The notes under the pieces: model-generated
What the model saw: the letters and a program-made list of their open reading frames with translations, nothing else
Databases searched by the model: none
What the model was told of the DNA's origin: nothing
Translations under genes and position numbers: made by a program
Assembly: GCA_009801015.1 (NCBI GenBank)
Contig: VHZZ01000039.1
Coordinates: forward strand, 335,326-378,251
Reading direction: 5' to 3'
DNA: 42,926 bases
Origin: Silene noctiflora
Taxonomy: Eukaryota > Streptophyta > Magnoliopsida > Caryophyllales > Caryophyllaceae
Shown: positions 10,797 to 22,200 of the stretch, one piece after another
Layout: each line of letters begins with the position of its first letter
Numbering within the stretch: the stretch's first letter is position 1

Positions 10797-13700
10797 TTAC
10801 CTTGTGAAATACGAATGATCATCAGTATTGACGACAATTTTATCACCAGTTACAATGAAAGGGGGTGCCTAGATTCACAAAAGACAAGAAGCACTCAGTA
10901 ACCAGTTCCTTCAACGTACAGTTATGAAGCAAATAGTGAAAAGGGAATGGGAAGGGAAACATGATACAAAAGTCAATCTAAACCTATAGGGAAAACCCGA
11001 AAGATGCAATGAAAAAAGAACATAACGAAACAGACGGAAGTCCGCTGTCCGAGATATTCACAAGAGATGCAAGGTGTACATAGCATGTGGAACTGCAATG
11101 CTAATTTAAAGTTTGCACTACCTAACAGTGGATGAGGGGATCAAGCATGAGTTTAATCAACCCCTTCACCTGAAACTGATGATCTGACAATTATCAAGAA
11201 TAGACAGTTGTTCAGAGTTCAATAAGCAAAACCTTGCAATAGCCAGCCAACAAATTAAGATTTTTTTTTTTTAAATAAAGTTTTAAAAAAAAGACATGTT
11301 GGGTCAGATTAAAACTTATTTGTTGAAATGAGGTCCACGTAGGATTGGCAGACATTAAGCTGAGACGCGGAATAGACACACCACTTTTACTGGCGTATTT
11401 ACGCTAATACCACAAGCGAGAAAAATTCATTCCGACATAAACACGCCATTAGGAGTGTCGTGCCTAACGAAGGAAACACACCGTTGCAAATGGCTTGTAT
11501 TTAGCTTTTGTAATAACAATAGGGAGTTCTGCATAATCGAGGATGAAAACTCTTTTTTGCTTTTCAACCAAATTGCAATTCCTTGAATGTTTCAATATCT
11601 CTGCATTTCTCCGTCCTTTTTGACGAAAAATGCAAGACTTTTACTGCTCAATGAAGATGCCGAAGCACATAAAACTTCCAGAGCATCAAGCTTGGCCACC
11701 TCAGAAACGGGTATTAAAAACACTCAATTTCTCATGTTCTAGAGATGTAGGCCACCTCAGAAAAGAAAGAAAGAAAAAAAAAAAAAAAAAAAAAAAAAGC
11801 ATTTTGCTTTCTGAACATATTAGTACTAACTGATCTCCACAAATTCCTAGTGAGGGATTAGTTTTGTTAGGGATTTGCTCTCTTCATTCTCTTATTTCCT
11901 TAATTTCCTGTGATTCCATATTTCCATCCTATTTCTTCCAATTTTTGTTTTATATTTCTAACTCGTAATTTGAAAAAACACAAATTCTCATGTAAGACGG
12001 GCACTTAAGCTTAAGACGGCATACCAAATCACCCCACATGTTGCCTCGGAAATACCAAAAACTGTCTTTATTACCACCATGTGGTAGTTTTTTACCCGTA
12101 GCAAGACTTACTGTTGAAAAAAATAGAAAGGAAAAAACAAGATGCTTATGAGTGGTTGGAATTGAGTGAACGTAGGGAGTTTTGGAGGTCGAGGTGGGAC
12201 CATGAGTAGAGAGTTGGATTTGGTGGAGAAGGTGGTCGAGACAGTTTGATTTGACGAAATCGATTGAGTTGAATGGGACTATTCTGGCTGATGGTGGCAA
12301 TGTTGGTGCCAAGGAGGAGCTTATGAGACATGCCACTGGCACTGGCACGCCTCTTTCGATGACCTGATATAGCAACCCCAAGTTTCGGACTACTTTTTTA
12401 CCTAATAAAACGATGTAATACAAAACGCAAACTTAGTTTTATAAAAAAAATTATTTTGTAACTCATAACTAATCTATTATCACTTTAGAACTGTACAAAA
12501 ATGACGGGTATTTCACACGACATTGCTAATGACGTATTTAGATCATTTTTCTTTTAGAGATACGGTAAACACGCCATGGGTTCATTTTGTGTCCTTGGTT
12601 AAGGTTTCCAATCCTACGTATCCCCGCTTTTGACAAATACGTTTTAATCCAACCCAAAACATTAAACTTTCTTAACATTATTAATTTAAAAGATTCAGTA
12701 ATTAATTATACAAAAACAATTTTGTTAAACAGCACATAGCAACACTCACTTTTAGACTTTGTCTAAGATGAATTTTGAGAAATTAACAAATGATCACGTA
12801 GCTTTACAAAATACAAAGACTCCTAATGCTTCAGTACACATACTCACTTCATGTGAAGCCTAAGTCTATCACGGTAACCATTATAACAATACAGAAGTAC
12901 TCACAAGAACTGTCAGGCCATTGTCGAGCAAAACCTTCTTATATCTGTAGAAAAGCAGCAAGAACAAGAAATGAGATACAAGAGATGTAAGACAGAGCGC
13001 CTGGAAGCTCGCATGAACTATACTAAACTGCAGTAAGAGGTTGAGACTTGAGAGCCTGAAACATGCTAAAAGTATAAAGACTAGAGAAAGATAGTAAGAT
13101 GCTAATGGTTATCTCAATAACAACGAAGAGGACAACTGCAACGTTATTGTTATTGTTTATTACAAAAACGATAGCCGTGCATTGCCTTGTGATGATCCAA
13201 CCTTGACCCCCTTGCCATCATATCAATCTAAAGAACTTGATAATGGACAGATAGATATTGACATATTGTATAGTAACTATCAATGAGCACAGAATGAAAG
13301 GAAAAGGTGAAGAATAAGAATTCAAAACAAGACTGCAGATGCGTACTGTGGATTCACGGAGAGGCCCTTCTTTGGAGGTTCTGCTTTAACAACTGTGCAT
13401 GTAACACGATAAGGCAGTGTAGCTGACATAGGTCTTTCGTCAAAATAACTGATTCTAACTGTCATATCCTCTGCAATATCATTGGAACAGACAATTCTTA
13501 GCTGCTTAAATTTTTCTTAATTTGCTATTTTGCTTAAATTTACATGAATTTGCCCATGTCAAAATTACATCCAACAGGTCTTACGATTGTTGTTTGTCAA
13601 AAAATGTAGTAATTGGGGAAGCAGCACAAGAGAAAAGTGAGCATAGAAAACCTTTAAGGTAGACAGCAGCCTTTCCAAAGAGATCCTTTGGAACTTCTAC

Positions 13701-14995
13701 TTGTTCATAAGTTTCAGGGCTGATCGCAAAAAAAAGAAAGAAGAAATGGTATTAGTAGGCAAAATTGTGTGGAAGAGTGTAGGCGTAAGAGAAGAAAAGA
13801 CAGAGTGACAGACTCAGTTAAGACAAGAATATCTCCTTCGGAGTACAAATAGGTGAAAGTTCTCTCATCAACGTGAACCTCTGCAGAAAAGTGAATCAAG
13901 ATTTAGAAGGATAAGGATAGTTGTTGGATAGTGTGTAAGTAATTAGTGGGATGGATAGTTGGTTTACTTTCAATAGGTTCATCAGTGCGAAACCTTTCAG
14001 TAAGTTTGTTACCAGTATCAACATCGCGAAGCTCGACCTGGATGGTAGCCCCACCACGGCCTTGTTGAGTATGTTGGGCTTTGATAACCTGAAGAATGAA
14101 ATAATGAATGAATGAATGCAGTATTATGAGCAAGTAAGCAAGTGGAGAATTAGGGTCCGTTTGGATTGAGTGAATTGGAGAGAAAGGGAGGGGAGAGAGG
14201 AGGGATTCATTTTCCTTTGTTTTGATACAAAATATGGAAGGAGGGGAATGAAGGGGGAGTGAAATGAGGGGATTTAATTTCTCTTCTATTGAACAAACCA
14301 TAATCTTTCCATGAGTGGCAAGATTTGGAAGGAAAACTTTGTTTGGCCTCTCATCTCCCTCCTTCCTCCCCTTCCATTTCCATTATCCATAAGCATAATC
14401 CATCCATTCCCCCATCACCCTCCTTCCCCCCCTTCCATTTCCCTCTTATCATTTTTGTTATCCAAACAACCACAATTCACTCCACCTCCCCTCACTCCCC
14501 CTCCCCTCCCCTTCCCTTCCCTTCCCTCCTAAAACTGTATCCAAACAGATCCTTAAGGAAAGGAAAGGAAAGCAGACCTGAAAAATACGGCCTACCAAGG
14601 CAGGCAATTAGGCAATTAGGCAAGGCATGAGAATAAAGAGAAACAAAAGAGTGAGTGAGTAGTAAAACACAGAATAAGGTAAAGAAGAATGAATCCAGGG
14701 ATAGGGATGGTGCTACTGCTACCTTTCCTATTCAAAATGGTACCGCTTCTAACCTGCAACAAAATTAATTCAGAAAATCATTTGTTTACTTGATTACAAA
14801 AGAAAAGAAAAGAAAAGAAAATAAAATAAAAAAGAATAGAAAAAGAAAGGTACATACGTCGGAACCCAGGACTTTGGCACCACGACGTTGGAAGAGGAAG
14901 CGTGAAGAAGAGGGAAAACCGAACACAGAATCCGTAATAGCAGGAATACATTTACTAGTAGTATTAATCAGTAACGCACCCACCCGCCGTTGCAT
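10797..14995 (-). CDS. Organellar (probably mitochondrial) translation elongation factor P (9 exons)
   Basis: The exons in transcript order are 14995-14858, 14753-14723, 14591-14578, 14088-13968, 13880-13814, 13719-13652, 13470-13347, 12944-12905 and 10868-10797, giving 224 aa with phases consistent throughout. EF-P binds ribosomes stalled at polyproline and helps the peptidyl transferase step. Residues 1-45 are rich in Arg and Ser, poor in acids (MQRRVGALLINTTSKC start) and look like a mitochondrial presequence. Domain I follows with VIKAQHTQQGRGGATIQVEL (residues 62-81). Domain II has VEVPKDLFGKAAVYLK, and the OB-like C-terminal domain has VTCTVVKAEPPKKGLSVNP and VPPFIVTGDKIVVNT-type sequence. 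The tip residue matching E. coli Lys34 is Arg72. The last exon reads straight into a TAA at 10799-10797; a further small exon starting from the AG/GTAAAT at 10801/10800 cannot be excluded. The ATG is the first in frame; an upstream TTG was not used. Confidence 0.9.
10869..12904 (-). other. EF-P intron 8, 2.0 kb, filled with repeats
   Basis: This intron separates exons 8 and 9 and accounts for about half of the gene. It holds a 28-base poly-A tract (about 11771-11798), two members of a dispersed repeat (about 11477-11502 and 12515-12540) and a decayed coding-like segment (about 12140-12362). The other introns of this gene, apart from intron 3, are much shorter (about 90-400 nt). Confidence 0.75.
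12144..12362 (+). pseudogene. Decayed coding-like fragment, family unknown
   Basis: The plus strand, antisense to EF-P, reads like worn protein-coding DNA. One frame gives DAYEWLELSERREFWRSRW at about 12142-12200, a second gives SRELDLVEKVVETV at about 12205-12246, and then the frame ending at 12362 gives NGTILADGGNVGAKEELMRH followed by a stop. Stops and a frame change separate the pieces, so no full product can be made. I do not recognise the family. It may be a captured gene piece or a processed copy carried in with repeats. Chance cannot be excluded. Confidence 0.3.
14089..14577 (-). other. EF-P intron 3, enlarged by a MITE
   Basis: The intron is 489 nt long, of which 403 nt are the MITE plus one target duplication. 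Removing these leaves about 86 nt, close to the size of other short introns in this window. The donor (CAG/GTCTGC) belongs to the 14-nt exon 3. Confidence 0.8.
14153..14552. mobile_element. Tourist-like (PIF/Harbinger) MITE in EF-P intron 3
   Basis: The element is 400 bp and is bounded by TTA at 14150-14152 and TTA at 14553-14555, the target duplication expected for PIF/Harbinger elements. The terminal inverted repeats are GGGTCCGTTTGGAT at the left and, in reverse complement, GGATCTGTTTGGAT at the right (12 of 14 match). The left arm is purine-rich and the right arm pyrimidine-rich, so the single strand can fold into a long hairpin. No transposase is present. Its right end lies 25 bases from the EF-P micro-exon. 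Confidence 0.85.
14578..14591 (-). other. 14-nt micro-exon of EF-P (exon 3)
   Basis: The exon is GCCGTATTTTTCAG on the minus strand, preceded by a TAG acceptor and followed by a GTCTGC donor. It completes the codon left open by exon 2 and encodes GRIFQ across the joint, exactly the family motif before VIKAQHTQQGRGG. Without it the reading frame is lost, so it must be included in functional mRNA. Confidence 0.85.
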
Positions 14996-16200
14996 TTTCA
15001 AACCACCGATTGCCGATTGAAATCCTTCTTTGCACCAATCAATGTAAGTATGTAACCCGTATTCCCCCCTTTTTCACCTTTATTTTACAATTACAATCAA
15101 TCGCCTTATGAACTGCACTATTTCAGGATTCTCAAGGACAATAAAAGTAGAATGAAGCAGTTTTGGATTTATTAGGGTTTAGTGGGGTGAATGGTCATGG
15201 TTAGAGGAGGCACGGGTGGGAGAGTCGGGTAGAAGCGGCTTGTGCTCAAAAGTCGGATAACTAATAATTTTACATAATTAAATTACTCATCTTTACCATT
15301 TTATTAATTTTTCTTAAATCCACAAAAAAGAATAGTAGGACAATATAAATGAAAAGTAGAACAATATAACTGAAATAGTGAGAGTATTAGTTCAGTTGTT
15401 TACTAGAAAACGTTTATCGACAATTTGCAGACCGACAATGGGTACCAAGGAAATTGGGAAGAATTCATTTTGTTCATTCAAAAGCTATGTCTGTGTAACT
15501 AAATTCAAAATTTATATACCCCTTCAAGGCTTCCAGCCAGGCAGCAATCTTATCTCCAGATGAGTAAATTCAAAGAATCCACAACATTCAAAATGTTACT
15601 CAAAAATGATTATATTAACACCAAAATATTACAACGAATACAAAATTCGGCTTTAGACGATGAATGGGTATCAAACCTTCAAAGCCACTATGCTCATTTG
15701 CAATATTTCATCAGATTAAATCTAATTACATTGTTGCATATTTACCCCATGTAACTCCATTTACAAGAACTCATGTACAGTTGTGTATCCTCTGCGAACC
15801 CTTTCCAAAAGTGACATCATCTGGAGTGGCACTGGCTGATACCCATCCAAGCAAGTGATCCGAGCTGACTTACCCAAGGATGAAGGGCAGCTTGGCTGAC
15901 ACAAATTCTGTCAAAGACAAGACAACTATTAATATCTCCTACGAAAAAAAAAAAGCAACCCAATTGTCCAAATTCAAATACAGTACGGTTCTGACTATGA
16001 AAACAATGTATTCCATAGGGAAAAGGTTACAGGTTATACCAAATATGGTTCCTTCAAGTCAGTTGACCAGCTCGCTTCTCATGCCTGGACTTGAACTTCA
16101 GTCATACGACGCACAGTAGGAGGCTAGGATCTGCCAGACCAGGCGATAGTACATCATCTAATGGAGTGCAGTTAAAAGAAAAAAAGAGTAAAAGCTTGCG
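14996..16200 (-). other. Spacer: DEK1 3' UTR and EF-P promoter
   Basis: DEK1 and EF-P lie head to tail on the minus strand with 1.2 kb between their coding parts. The DEK1 3' UTR should occupy the first few hundred bases below 16201. The EF-P promoter should lie in the AT-rich stretch above 14996. Plus-strand frames here (for example 15378-15563 and 15880-16119) have no recognisable product. No inserted element was recognised. Confidence 0.5.
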
Positions 16201-19200
16201 CTATAACACATCCAATGTTACTGATGCCTTCGTAAATACAGAAAGAACAAAAGGAGCCTCTTCCCCTGGCGCAATTGTTGTAGGTACTATTGTATAGCCC
16301 TTGGGATCAGGATCCAAAACCATTTCACATGATATTTCTCTGGAATTTACGTAATCGGTCCCACCAACAGATTCATGCAAGTAAATATTATAAGCTGCTC
16401 GGCGTCCACGTGTTTTGAGTATTCTCATTCCTATGTAGAACATGGTTGAATTATGACTTGATTGGTAATTCCTGAAACCAGCTGAACTTCGCGAAAAACT
16501 CACCCCCTGAAGAAGAATGACATCAGATATCTTAATGAAACAAAATATTTGTAGGATGCCAAACACAACTAGCAACTACATTCATCAGGCATCAGGCACC
16601 TACATATAACAAAAATAAAATAAAATAATTATTCTTGGGATGCAAAGAGGGAATTCATACCTGTGTCAGCGTGATGAAGACATGTATTGGAGCTGATGCA
16701 TCTGTTCCAGTTGCCTTCAGGCGGAATTGGGGATTCTGATGCCATGTATCATAATCTTGGCAACCACCAGCACTATATCCTCGCCATTGTCCATGGACTA
16801 AATAACGCATCTCTGGGGGATAGACACGGCAGACATATATAGACCGAAAATGAATCTGAAAGTCTTGCCAGGACATCCAGAATATACCTTCTTTTGACTG
16901 TTTTAGAAGCAAATAAACGATAAAAATCTTCCATACCATAAGAGTAGCTAAAAGTGTATAACATCACAAAATGTAATCTGTAGCAAAAAAGAGACCTGGG
17001 GTACATGCTTGAGCTTATGTTTCATCCTATCTGTCCACTCAGGCGATGAATCTGACCAAGGTCCATTCCACTCGACCTCATTTGCCCATGGGTTCCGAAT
17101 TTGAACAAGCTTATGACTGTCTATCTCTCTAACCTGCAGCGTTTAAAAAAGAGTAATAATCACTATCTATGCCACCAGTTACACTCAATAATTTGAGCTA
17201 CTCTTCAAATAGAACGCATATTATAACCATGGCAAAAATAGGAGTTTCAGTGACCTGCAATATTGAGTAAGCATGCCCTTGCACAATACCACTAGCAGAA
17301 ACATGAACGTCAGAGCCAGATGGGCTTCCAGCACCCAATAGAAACCCTTCCTGTTTAAAGCGCAATAACTGAGACCACAATCTTCCACTTGCAAGATCAA
17401 TCTGGGCCTGTGCACTTCTCATGTCGATTTCTTCACCGGCTCCCCCAGTGAGATCTACCAAAGCATCTTGGACAAGCCCACCTTCTAAAGCCTCATATGA
17501 ACCATGCAACTTGGCATATGCTTTTTCCAGCACAGAAACCCATAATTCATTCCCCTTTCGGCTAGTAGCAAATGCAGGTTTTCCAGGCGCTTCACATGGA
17601 AGCCAATCATCAACGATAACAGGCACCCATTCACCCTGAAGATCATTCAACAGTGAGACACAATATTCCAAGATTGAATTGAATGTTCAAAATCAGAAAT
17701 GAATCAACAGAACACACAAATTCACAACAATAAGTGCCTGGATACAGCATAGATTACCGATTTTTTGTAGAAGCATATGTTCATAGTTAAAAAATATCAA
17801 GGAAGCCAGGTTTGAACAAAACAGATTTTCGAGTAACATGGTTAAATTCATGAAGCATAATTAATGGTGACGAGCATTAAAGCATTCTAATAAGATTTCA
17901 ATAATCTACGTAGAATAATATCATTAGGTAGTACGAGTTATGAAACCGCAATTTAAGTCAACTGAAATGTCAGGGGAGACAGCAAGGCGAATGTAACCCA
18001 CATATCCTTGGTCTCAGTAAATACCAACTAGACTTGTAAAAATACACAATATTCCAATCTGGAAGATAGCTCACACATTATTCATTCTTTCCTTTCATGT
18101 GAGTCCCATCAACCGTCGCTCCTAAATGCACCATACTGCATGCCATCAAGTCATGTATGCATACATACACCACATGTCACCACTCGACAGCTGCATGTCC
18201 ATGTAAGATAAACCATAGTCACAAGACTCACAACCACTTCAAAGACTTTAATGCCCACTTCACAAGGGACCCTTACTGAAGTCATCTTGATCCATATCTC
18301 CACGGCGCCTCTTGGGCTACCAAGTACCAATCGCCCAAACTGATGACAACCCACTGGACCCAAAAACCCGACACAGCACATTCAGGCCATACTGATGTAC
18401 GAACATTTGTTTTTTAAGGGTAAACAATATAATTATCCTAAATAGGATGATAATATAGGATTATCCATCAATTTACTCATGATCTTCCCAACATCCTCCA
18501 TTATTTTGACTTGTTCCTGCAACTCCACGACACAAATTTCCACTATTTGTGTATAATATTTTCATGTTTGAAAATGGACTTTCAATGCACAAGGTTTCTC
18601 CGGATTAATAGGACAATAACAGATAATCAAGTACACAAAATGATTACCTGAATACAGAAGCGAACCGTATAAATTCCCTCCTCATTGTAATCTGGAGTAA
18701 TAATCACTTCTTTTATACGAGAGACTTCAGCCAGGACAGCAACGGCACTTAAAAACCAACAGTCACCCAAGTGTCCCTGACAATTCCAACAGCGTGAGTG
18801 AGATTCTAAACACAGAAACAAGATTATTACACCCTCAAGGTCAATTCTCTTTTGAATAATCCTACTAAAGAATAAAGGAAGACGGAAAGACAAGGCTCAG
18901 ACCTGGCACACATCAGACGGGTTTGCTGGACCAGAAAACAAGCATGGCTGAGAATTGATCCTGCTTTCCTTTACAATTTTGTAAGGCCTCATCCATTCGG
19001 AAACAACCTAAATAAACCAGCACTGGTCAGCTTTACTACAGACAAAGTAGCACCACATAAGTATAAGATCTCAAAGAGTTACCTGCAGCTTTGAAGGAGG
19101 GCTTTCAGGATCCACAAATAAAGATTGGTCATTTGGAGGAAATTCTTCATCTGTAAAATGCTCTTCTCCTCTGGCAGCAAGAGCCTCTTTAACAGCCATT

Positions 19201-22200
19201 TCAACAGATATCATCCGTTGATTTATCTCTTCCTTCGTTTCTACCTTTGGTCTCCTAAGTTTCCTAGACACAGAATCCACATCAAGCATCACACTCTCAC
19301 GACCAGACCTCCTTTTTCTTCCACTAGAGTATTGGCCATCAAAATCTACATCATCCCTATCATACAGATCGACATCTGCAGGATCACTATCCCACTCATC
19401 AACCTGCAAACATCGAAGGCAGCTTCTTTGTCAATAAGCTTTCCAACCTTTCAATTTTTTTCTGGTTCTTTTGGAAGGTGTAATATCACCACATAAATTT
19501 AAAAGCTCAAAGAGGTGAAGAAAAGAGTGAAGACTATCGAAACATACTCTAGAAGGTGAATCTGTCCATTGACAATTTTCTTCCAGGTGATCAACTGCAT
19601 TATAGTCAGGTAAGCCCAAGTTTGCATGAAGAGAAGAAATCTCATCTTCACTCAAGCATCGTCCCCAGAGAAAAACATCCATTACATGCATTTTGGACTC
19701 AGCCCCTTCACTATCTGACCTTCCGAATGTATCTGTGTCAGTAGGTGGTCGAACACCAACCCAAACTTCTGTTCCTTGCTCCCAAATTCCATTACTCACT
19801 TGCAATGGCAATCCATTTAAGTAGCCATCAAAACCACCATCAACAAAGCATGTTGCTTCGCCCAGGTCAGCATCAATTGTCAGTGTCACCATATGCCACC
19901 TGAGGATGAGTAGTCATCAGGACAAAGTTGTCAATTGATTAATACAGCAACCAACAGATATAACAACTACCAAGAGATATGAGAAATAAGGGAAGAGGAA
20001 GACAGCAAAGCTTATAAGGTGATAAAGAAGGAAAGCATCAATATACACTGGCACTAAGAAATACATCAAGATCATGTGATGTTTGTGCAACAAAACAGGC
20101 TACTGCCTTCTTATGTAACACAGTAACATTCATCAAAGACAAAAGTACAATTTATAAGGAATGTGTAACATGACAAGTGTTGAACAAAGACTATCAGTTT
20201 ATTGTTGAGGGCAAACCTTGGGCAACGAGCAAGAAAGCAAGGTACGTGTTAATATGTTATCATGTACAGAGTACTACTTTATACAGAAAACAAATTATAA
20301 AAGGAAGTCCAAGTTGAATATAAAAACAAAGACTGCAACGCGGGAAATGCATAGTACTCGTACGAAGTCAACACTGGACATAATTCTACCATATAATCCA
20401 GTTTAGATCAATAAGGCCAACTGGTGAAGGTAAATAAATAACACTGCTTGAATATCTCAATCTGGGTACCTTGTGTATGTTTTCCAGATTTGTAGAACAA
20501 TAACTACTCTTTTTAAGTAAATGCCTGGAAACCATGTTTATATATAGGGGTTGTTTGATTGGAGGGTTTCAGGAAAGGGAGAGAGAAATTTGCCTATTGC
20601 CCTGCTTGGTGGTTGGCTGCCTGATTTTTCCTTTCCCTTTACCCATTTTCAGAATGGGTCTACCCCTCATTCCGCCAAATTCATTCCCTCACCCCCAAGG
20701 GTTTCCAAAACCCTTTAACCTCCAACAAGCACTACCTACATCATCACCACTAGCACCACTGCAGGTGTCGGCGCCCACCCTCCTCTCCCTCAGCCGCTCG
20801 CCTTCCACTGGTGACTCTCCCACCCACGGATTTCATGGGTGGGAGAGTGCTTTTTAGGGTTGGGGTGGTGGTGGTTTTGGGGCTAGGGAGTGGGTTTCGT
20901 GGGTGGGGGAGCGATCTATTAGGGTTGGGGGTGGTGGTTTCAGGGTTTGGGGGAGTTTTCAATGGGGGTGGGAAGCTGCTGCGCATGGTGGTGGGCGCTG
21001 GGGGTCATTGGCGAGTGGCAACAGCGCGTGGCGGGAGTTGTCGACGACATATAATCTGAGGTGTGTGGTGGTGAGAGTGGCTTTTAAGGGTGGGAGTGGC
21101 TTTCAGGGGGGGAGTTGGTGGTGGTGGGGTTTCGGGTATATTCCCTATCAAGTTTCAAACAAACAACTTAGGGCAGCACGTTCATTTCCCTTGTAACCCT
21201 TTCTTCATTCCTTTCCCTTTCCCTAGTGTGAGCAAAAGGGCCCCTTAGTGAGCTATGTTTCTATAATACATATGAGAGCCGTTATATTCCTGGAAAAATA
21301 AATATAAAACTAAATCAGCTGAAGAGAGTTACTATATAGAGAACAATTTGGACAAACCTCCCATCTGCAATACAAGTGCCACAGATGCTCCACTCTTTGG
21401 CAACAGCGGTTTGCCTATCACCTTTTGCAATTAGTCTGAGCCCAACCTGACCTGCTTCGATCCCTTGTTCTGATCCTGCTACTAGGAATTCCCAGCAGAG
21501 TGTCTTCTGAAATTCTGTACCTAAGAGGCAAACAGGTCCCGAGTCTGGCTGAATCATTACTGCTACTGAAAAAGTGACCTTTTGACTCTCACATAGACTT
21601 GGATCTAGATGTCCACAGTGTCTCCCAATCGCTCTTGGTTCATCATCAAGAACACAAACGGCACCAGATAATCCAGTCTGTCAACAACTTAAAGATTAAT
21701 CTTTTTCCAGCCCACTAATATGTCAAAATTAAGACCATAACTACATAAAGTGCAAAGTTTGAAAAATGAAAGATCAGTCACCAAATTAGAACTTCAGGCT
21801 CCTATATCAATTATGACTATCAATTGATTACTTAGAAGTGAAGCCAGTCTCTCGAATTACAGAGATGTCCACAGAAAAGGAAGTTATCAGTACGTTACCT
21901 GAAGTGCCCTGCGTGATAACTGAGCAGCACGAATGCGGTGAGCGATATTAGAAACCCTTTCTCGAGCAAAGGAATTATCAAGAACTGAATCACCACCAAT
22001 AGCACGAACTGCAGCAGCCATAGCAGCAGCATCACGGCTTCCAGCGTTGGGGATAGAAGATAATAAAGAAGCCTCAATCTCCTTCCATTTACGCTCTTCT
22101 TTTTCTAAAAGGGCTTTCCTCCTCTCCTTGCCACGGCCCTCCTCTTCACGTCTCTGAATGAAGATTTCTTCTTCTATTTCCTTTTCTCTCAGATAGCTGG

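Noticed and set aside
10800-10801. A tenth EF-P exon beginning after AG/GTAAAT
   Set aside because: The donor-like sequence is good, but the frame reads directly into TAA with a family-like C terminus. Candidate exons near 10440-10560 give no conserved residues.
14311-14630. Two overlapping plus-strand frames rich in Pro, Ser and Leu
   Set aside because: They fall within the pyrimidine-rich arm of the MITE in EF-P intron 3. Low-complexity CCT/TCC repeats avoid stops by composition.
20534-21196. Several open frames on both strands
   Set aside because: They come from the GC-rich insertion in DEK1 intron 22. The peptides are Gly- or Pro-rich with no known domain.
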